DNA of 11,054 nucleotides, taken from contig JBOGFI010000051.1 of assembly GCA_050743365.1 (NCBI GenBank), positions 1-11,054 of the forward strand, given 5' to 3'. Shown piece by piece: positions 7,841 to 11,054 of the stretch. Each line of letters begins with the position of its first letter. The first letter of the stretch is position 1. Under the pieces are notes generated by a model. The model saw nothing but the letters and a program-made list of their open reading frames with translations. It was not told the origin of the DNA and ran no database searches. This DNA comes from JBOGFI01 sp050743365. GTDB taxonomy: Bacteria > Actinomycetota > Acidimicrobiia > IMCC26256 > JACDBD01. The position numbers and the translations under genes were made by a program.

Positions 7841-8658
7841 CGGGGGACGAGGCGCGCGCGAGGCTGCGGCGGACGCTCGAGGGGGGCGGCGTGATCATCG
7901 GCGCCGGCGCCGGCACCGGGCTGTCGGCCAAGTGCGCGGAGGCGGGCGGGACCGACCTGATCATCATCTACAACTCCGGCCGCTACCGGATGGCGGGGCG
8001 CGGCTCCCTGGCGGGGCTGATGCCCTACGGCGACGCGAACGCGATCGTGATGGAGATGGGCCACGAGGTGCTCCCGATCGTGCGCGAGACGCCGGTGCTC
8101 GCGGGCGTGTGCGGGACCGACCCGTTCCGGCTGATGGACGTCTTCCTGCGTCAGGTGCTCGACGCCGGCTTCGCGGGCGTGCAGAACTTCCCCACGGTGG
8201 GGCTGATCGACGGCACGTTCCGCGCCAACCTGGAGGAGACCGGGATGAGCTACGGGCAGGAGGTGGACATGATCCGCTCCGCCGCGGGGCTGGGGCTGCT
8301 GACCGCGCCGTACGTGTTCGACCCCGGGGATGCCGAGGCGATGGCGGGCGCCGGCGCGGACGTGCTCGTGCCTCACATGGGGCTGACCACCAAGGGCTCG
8401 ATCGGCGCGCAGACGGCCAAGACGCTCGACGAGTGCGTGGAGCTGATCCAGGCGATGCGCGATGCCGCGGTGCGCGTGCGTTCCGACGTGATCGTGCTCT
8501 GCCACGGCGGTCCGCTCGCCGAGCCGGAGGACGCGCAGTACGTGCTCGACCGCACCGAGGGCGTGGTCGGCTTCTTCGGCGCCTCGAGCATGGAGCGGCT
8601 GCCCACCGAGGTGGCCATGACCGAGAACATGAAGCGCTTCAAAGCGCTGAGTAACTAA
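7837..8658 (+). CDS. Phosphoenolpyruvate hydrolase-like TIM-barrel protein
   Basis: A 273-residue protein starting at GTG 7837, whose GTGA overlaps the preceding stop by 4 nt. GGAGG at 7826-7830 gives it its own ribosome-binding site. Landmarks are VIIGAGAGTGLSAKCAEAGG (19-38), DLIIIYNSGRYRMAGRGS, LMPYGDANAIV, VLAGVCGTDPFR, GVQNFPTVGLIDGTFRANLE, VLVPHMGLTTKGSIGA and VLCHGGPLAEPEDAQYVL. This matches the PEP hydrolase-like TIM-barrel family related to PEP mutase/isocitrate lyase enzymes. It is the C-terminal half of plant and fungal Tm-1-like fusions and occurs next to UPF0261 in bacteria. The true substrate of these proteins is uncertain, so the family name should not be read as a proven activity. 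An upstream in-frame extension past 7837 would run inside the UPF0261 gene and is a shadow. Confidence 0.92.
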   Translation: MTGDEARARLRRTLEGGGVIIGAGAGTGLSAKCAEAGGTDLIIIYNSGRYRMAGRGSLAGLMPYGDANAIVMEMGHEVLPIVRETPVLAGVCGTDPFRLMDVFLRQVLDAGFAGVQNFPTVGLIDGTFRANLEETGMSYGQEVDMIRSAAGLGLLTAPYVFDPGDAEAMAGAGADVLVPHMGLTTKGSIGAQTAKTLDECVELIQAMRDAAVRVRSDVIVLCHGGPLAEPEDAQYVLDRTEGVVGFFGASSMERLPTEVAMTENMKRFKALSN

Positions 8659-8660
8659 GG

Positions 8661-8739
8661 CGCTCGCATGAGCTTGCGAATGCGAGTAAGCCGCACCTTT
8701 GATCCGCTCGCACGAGCTTGCGAGTGCGAGTAAGCCGCA
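8661..8739 (+). repeat. Two tandem 35-nt hairpin units between TIM-barrel and cupin genes
   Basis: Unit 1 is 8661-8695 and unit 2 is 8705-8739 (period 44), identical at 33 of 35 positions. Each forms a hairpin with a perfect 7-bp stem and a 10-nt loop: CTCGCAT/ATGCGAG in unit 1 and CTCGCAC/GTGCGAG in unit 2. The only two differences (8669 T to 8713 C, 8680 A to 8724 G) are the paired bases closing the loop, so pairing is kept. The loop also contains TGCGA, which could pair alternatively with the 5' arm. Each unit ends TAAGCCGCA, and unit 2 touches the cupin gene's AAAGGAG. It may be a REP/BIME-like element, an mRNA-processing hairpin or a cis-regulatory RNA. No T-tract suggests it is not a standard terminator. 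Confidence 0.8.
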
Positions 8740-8751
8740 AAGGAGATTCCT

Positions 8752-9171
8752 GTGCCGCGATCAAAGCTCGTCGACCCGGCGTCCCTGCCGACCATGACCT
8801 TCGACTGGGGCGTCGTCAAGCCGCTCGTCGCCACGGACAACACCGAGGACGCGGCGGTCAGCATGATGCACGTGATCCTGCTGCCGGGGAAGGGCCACGA
8901 CCGCCACAACCACCCGGACGCGGACGAGATCCTGTACATCCTCGCCGGCGAGGGCGACCAGATGGTCGACGACCGCGAGCCGTTCGCGGTCCGGCCGGGC
9001 CAGACCGTGTTCATCCCGAAGGGCCAGTTCCACTCGACGCTGAACACCGGCTACGAGCCGATGGCGATCCTGGCGATCTACGCGCCCGCGGGGGCCGAGC
9101 AGGTGCTCAAGTCGCTGCCGGACTACCGGGAGATCCCGCCCGGCGAGGCGCCCGCGCTCTCGCGGGGGTGA
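8752..9171 (+). CDS. Single-domain cupin protein
   Basis: A 139-residue protein with a GTG start, preceded by AAAGGAG (8739-8745) at 6 nt. Cupin motif 1 is HNHPDADEILYILAGEG, giving metal ligands H52, H54 and E59. Motif 2 is RPGQTVFIPKGQFHSTLN, giving H94. All four expected ligands are present, so a metal-binding and possibly enzymatic small cupin is likely. Functions in this group include isomerases, dioxygenases and sugar- or acid-binding proteins; the sequence does not choose among them. It is the last gene of the presumed UPF0261/TIM-barrel operon, 93 nt downstream across the hairpin repeats. A different expression level from the first two genes is plausible because of those hairpins. No signal peptide is seen. 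Confidence 0.92.
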   Translation: MPRSKLVDPASLPTMTFDWGVVKPLVATDNTEDAAVSMMHVILLPGKGHDRHNHPDADEILYILAGEGDQMVDDREPFAVRPGQTVFIPKGQFHSTLNTGYEPMAILAIYAPAGAEQVLKSLPDYREIPPGEAPALSRG

Positions 9172-9187
9172 GCCGCTCGTCGGCGGC
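9172..9187 (+). terminator. Weak hairpin directly after the cupin stop
   Basis: GCCGC (9172-9176) and GCGGC (9183-9187) flank a 6-nt loop, followed by TTGT. The 5-bp stem begins at the base after TGA. It could help end the operon transcript, but the stem is short and the tail is not a real T-tract. Confidence 0.3.
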
Positions 9188-9224
9188 TTGTAGGAGGGCG
9201 GGTCCAGGGCGGCGCCGAGGGAAG

Positions 9225-9265
9225 CGTCCTGCCTAGCAGGGACAGTGGCCCAGTAGGGCAGGACG
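9225..9265. other. Stem-loop with perfect 9-bp arms in the convergent gap
   Basis: Arms CGTCCTGCC (9225-9233) and GGCAGGACG (9257-9265) pair perfectly around a 23-nt loop. It lies between the converging cupin operon and polA. It may be a bidirectional transcription end structure or part of a small RNA. No T-run follows on either strand. Confidence 0.4.
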
Positions 9266-9300
9266 GTGGACCGCCGCGGCCCCCTGACCCTCTCCCTAAA

Positions 9301-9453
9301 TGCTGCCGTTGACGTTCGCCGAGCGCGCCCGCCATGCCGCCGCCGACGGCCACATGCCACGGCGCGTCTCCGATCCGGCGCATGCCGCCGAGCCCGTCCG
9401 TGAGCGCGGCCACCGATGACGGCCGCCACGACGACCGCCACGCCGCGGTCCAT
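9301..9453 (-). pseudogene. Possible remnant of a DMT/YdcZ-type membrane protein
   Basis: Minus ATG at 9453, with GGGAGG 8 nt before it, starts MDRGVAVVVAAVIGG, a membrane-helix-like beginning. That frame then becomes Arg-rich noise. In the next frame, from about 9413, comes ALTDGLGGMRRIGDAPWHVA then VGGGMAGALG, which from memory resembles the second helix region of YdcZ/DUF606 transporters (an APWW..GG..GA pattern). The pieces are far shorter than a 140-residue YdcZ protein. If real, it lost the segment between helices and its whole C-terminus. The similarity is from recall only, and ordinary non-coding GC-rich sequence is a serious alternative. Confidence 0.25.
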
Positions 9454-9455
9454 CA

Positions 9456-9488
9456 GTGGTTCCTCCCACGACCCGCGGGAGGGGCCAC
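9456..9488. terminator. Hairpin at the 3' end of polA
   Basis: GTGGTTCCTCCC (9456-9467) and GGGAGGGGCCAC (9477-9488) flank a 9-nt loop. In plus-strand RNA this is a 12-bp stem with two G-U pairs. In minus-strand RNA the same two positions are C-A mismatches. The arm includes the last base of the polA stop codon. It could stop the plus-strand operon transcript from entering polA. A T-tract is missing on both sides. Confidence 0.4.
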
Positions 9489-11054
9489 TACTTGGCCTCG
9501 AGCCAGTTGGGGCCGACGCCGGCCTCGACGACGAGCGGGGGGTCGAGCTCGGCGGCGCCGACCATCTCCGCGCACACGATCTCCTTCGCTCGCTCGGCCT
9601 CGTCCGCGGGGCCCTCGAACAGCAGCTCGTCGTGGATCTGGAGGATCACGCGGGTGGCCAGGCCGGCGGCGGCCAGCGCGTCGTGGCAGCGGACCATCGC
9701 CACCTTGATGATGTCGGCGGCCGTGCCCTGTATGACCGAGTTGACGGCGAGGCGCTCGCCGAGCTTGCGCGTCTGCCAGTTGCGCGCCCGGATCTCGGGG
9801 ATCTGGCGGCGGCGGCCGAACAGGGTGGACACGTAGCCGTGCTGCGCGGCCTGCTCGACCGCGTCCTTCATGAACTGGTGGACGGCCGGGAAGCGCTCCA
9901 GGTAGCGGTCGATGAACTCCTGCGCCTCCTCCTGCGGGATCTGCAGGCGGTCGGCGAGGCCGTACGCGCTGAGGCCGTAGACGATCCCGTAGTTGACCAT
10001 CTTGGCCTTCGAGCGCATGCCGACGTCGAGCTGCTCGGGCGGCAGGTCGAACACCGCCGAGGCGGTCTCGGTGTGGACGTCCTCGCCGCGGTGGAAGATG
10101 TCCTTGAGCACGGTCTCGCCGGCGATGTGGGCGAGCACGCGCAGCTCCACCTGCGAGTAGTCGACCGAGATCAGCACGTTCCCGGGCTCGGCGATGAAGC
10201 AGGCGCGGATGACGCGGCCGGTCTCCGTGCGGATCGGGATGTTCTGGAGGTTCGGGTTGATGGACGCGAGGCGGCCGGTGGTCGCGATGGTCTGCAGGAA
10301 CGTGGTGTGCAGGCGGCCGTCGTGCGGGTCGATCCAGGCGGGCAGGGCGTCGAGGTAGGTCTGCACGAGCTTGGTCAGTTCCCGCCAGCGCTCGATCTTG
10401 GGGATGATCTCGTGCTCGTCGCGGATCGCCTGCAGCACGCGCGCGTCCGTCGAGAAGCCGGTCTTGCCGCGTCGTTTGCGGGAGAGGCCGAGCTTGACGA
10501 ACAGGACCTCGGCGAGCTGCTGCGGCGAGCCGATCATGAACTCCTCGCCGGCCAGCTCCCAGATCTCGCGCTCGAGCTCCGCCGCGTCGGCCCGGATGCG
10601 GGAGGCGGCCTCCTCCAGGCGCCGCGTGTCGAGCTTGATCCCCGCCTTCTCGGTCTCCCTGAGTACGTGCACGAGCGGGAGCTCGATGTCGGTCAGCAGG
10701 CCCATCAGCCCGCGCTCGTTGATCTGCTCGCGCTGGCGGGCTGCGAGCTCGTGGACGAGCACGGCACGGGCGGCCTGCTCGTCGTCGGCGGTCACGGACA
10801 GGCCGCGCTCCTCGGTGATCTCGTCGAGCGGGTAGCCGCGGCGCGCCGGGTCGAGCAGGTAGGCGGCGACCTCGGTGTCGAACACGAGGTTGGCGGGGAC
10901 CTCCTTGAGCGCCTTGGCGTCGTGCGCGATGACGGCGCGGTCTCCGGCGGCCGTGACGAGCTCGGCGGGGTCGTCCATCTCGCCCGCGAGCGCGTGCTTG
11001 CCGCCGGCGTACGCGCCGAACCGCCAGCGCGGCTCGCGCGCGAGCAGCTCGCCC
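9488..11054 (-). CDS. polA: DNA polymerase I, C-terminal 521 residues (5' end off window)
   Basis: The minus frame is open from the window edge to TAG at 9488-9490. The ATG at 10978 is internal, because the frame continues upstream in coding style (GELLAREPRWRFGAYAGGKH). A full Pol I is about 850-950 residues, so the 5' nuclease and the start are outside. The first roughly 120 residues form the 3'-5' exonuclease-like domain (VIAHDAKALKEVP, DTEVAAYLLDP). The polymerase domain follows: QNIPIRTETGRVIRACF; motif A SVDYSQVELRVLAHIAGE with the catalytic Asp at 10160-10162; O-helix RSKAKMVNYGIVYGLSAYG; motif C ILQIHDELLFE with the catalytic Asp codon at 9629-9631. It acts in DNA repair and RNA primer removal. 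The usual Tyr-x3-Asp of exonuclease motif III is not visible near DDEQAARAVLVHELA, suggesting no proofreading. The O-helix carries Tyr where E. coli has Phe762. Confidence 0.97.
   Translation of the reverse strand, partial: GELLAREPRWRFGAYAGGKHALAGEMDDPAELVTAAGDRAVIAHDAKALKEVPANLVFDTEVAAYLLDPARRGYPLDEITEERGLSVTADDEQAARAVLVHELAARQREQINERGLMGLLTDIELPLVHVLRETEKAGIKLDTRRLEEAASRIRADAAELEREIWELAGEEFMIGSPQQLAEVLFVKLGLSRKRRGKTGFSTDARVLQAIRDEHEIIPKIERWRELTKLVQTYLDALPAWIDPHDGRLHTTFLQTIATTGRLASINPNLQNIPIRTETGRVIRACFIAEPGNVLISVDYSQVELRVLAHIAGETVLKDIFHRGEDVHTETASAVFDLPPEQLDVGMRSKAKMVNYGIVYGLSAYGLADRLQIPQEEAQEFIDRYLERFPAVHQFMKDAVEQAAQHGYVSTLFGRRRQIPEIRARNWQTRKLGERLAVNSVIQGTAADIIKVAMVRCHDALAAAGLATRVILQIHDELLFEGPADEAERAKEIVCAEMVGAAELDPPLVVEAGVGPNWLEAK

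Noticed and set aside
8661..8739. The tandem repeat as a CRISPR array
   Set aside because: There are only two units with a 9-nt gap, far too short for spacers, each unit is a full hairpin, and no cas gene is present.
8761..9453. A 230-codon minus-strand frame opposite the cupin gene
   Set aside because: Most of it lies antisense to the cupin gene and has low-complexity Arg/Gly/Val composition. Only its first 15 codons look protein-like, and they are treated under the possible remnant at 9301-9453.

Overview
The window is very GC-rich DNA with tightly packed genes, GTG starts, strong Shine-Dalgarno sequences and a TAGGGT-type -10 box. Together with the gene content (a secreted ThuA/quinoprotein/PKD giant, an IclR regulator and an actinobacterial-looking DNA polymerase I) this points to an actinomycete. 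A Thermoleophilia/Solirubrobacterales-like organism is my best guess, but it is inferred from gene style and no marker gene proves it.

Layout. (1) Positions 1-5592, minus strand: the first 1,864 codons of one giant secreted protein whose C-terminus lies outside the window. The order is signal peptide, ThuA-like domain, glucose/sorbosone dehydrogenase beta-propeller, PKD, two concanavalin A-like domains, an OmpL47/Ig-like repeat with a type-1 copper (cupredoxin) domain inserted in it, a third concanavalin A-like domain, a second OmpL47/Ig-like repeat, and the start of another PKD. The frame has no stop in the window. A very long open frame on the opposite strand (166-6117) is only its codon-aligned shadow. 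(2) 5593-5704: a short gap with a promoter candidate and two inverted repeats in front of the giant gene. (3) 5705-6517, minus: an IclR-family regulator. (4) 6518-6637: a divergent control region. (5) 6638-9171, plus: a probable operon of a Tm-1-like/UPF0261 protein, a PEP-hydrolase-like TIM barrel (4-nt overlap with the first gene) and a single-domain cupin. Between the last two genes lie two 35-nt tandem hairpin units that differ only by a compensatory base-pair change. (6) 9172-9487: a gene-poor gap between convergent genes, holding several hairpins and a possible decayed membrane-protein remnant. (7) 9488-11054, minus: the C-terminal 521 residues of DNA polymerase I, with its N-terminus outside the window.

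How it may work together (inference). The secreted protein has the parts of a carbohydrate-binding quinoprotein dehydrogenase with a built-in copper electron acceptor. The IclR gene sits between it and the divergent UPF0261/TIM-barrel/cupin operon. IclR proteins commonly control catabolic genes next to them, so the whole 1-9171 block could be one regulated unit for extracellular oxidation and intracellular processing of a sugar-related or other small carbon compound. The substrate cannot be read from the sequence. polA looks like an unrelated housekeeping neighbour.
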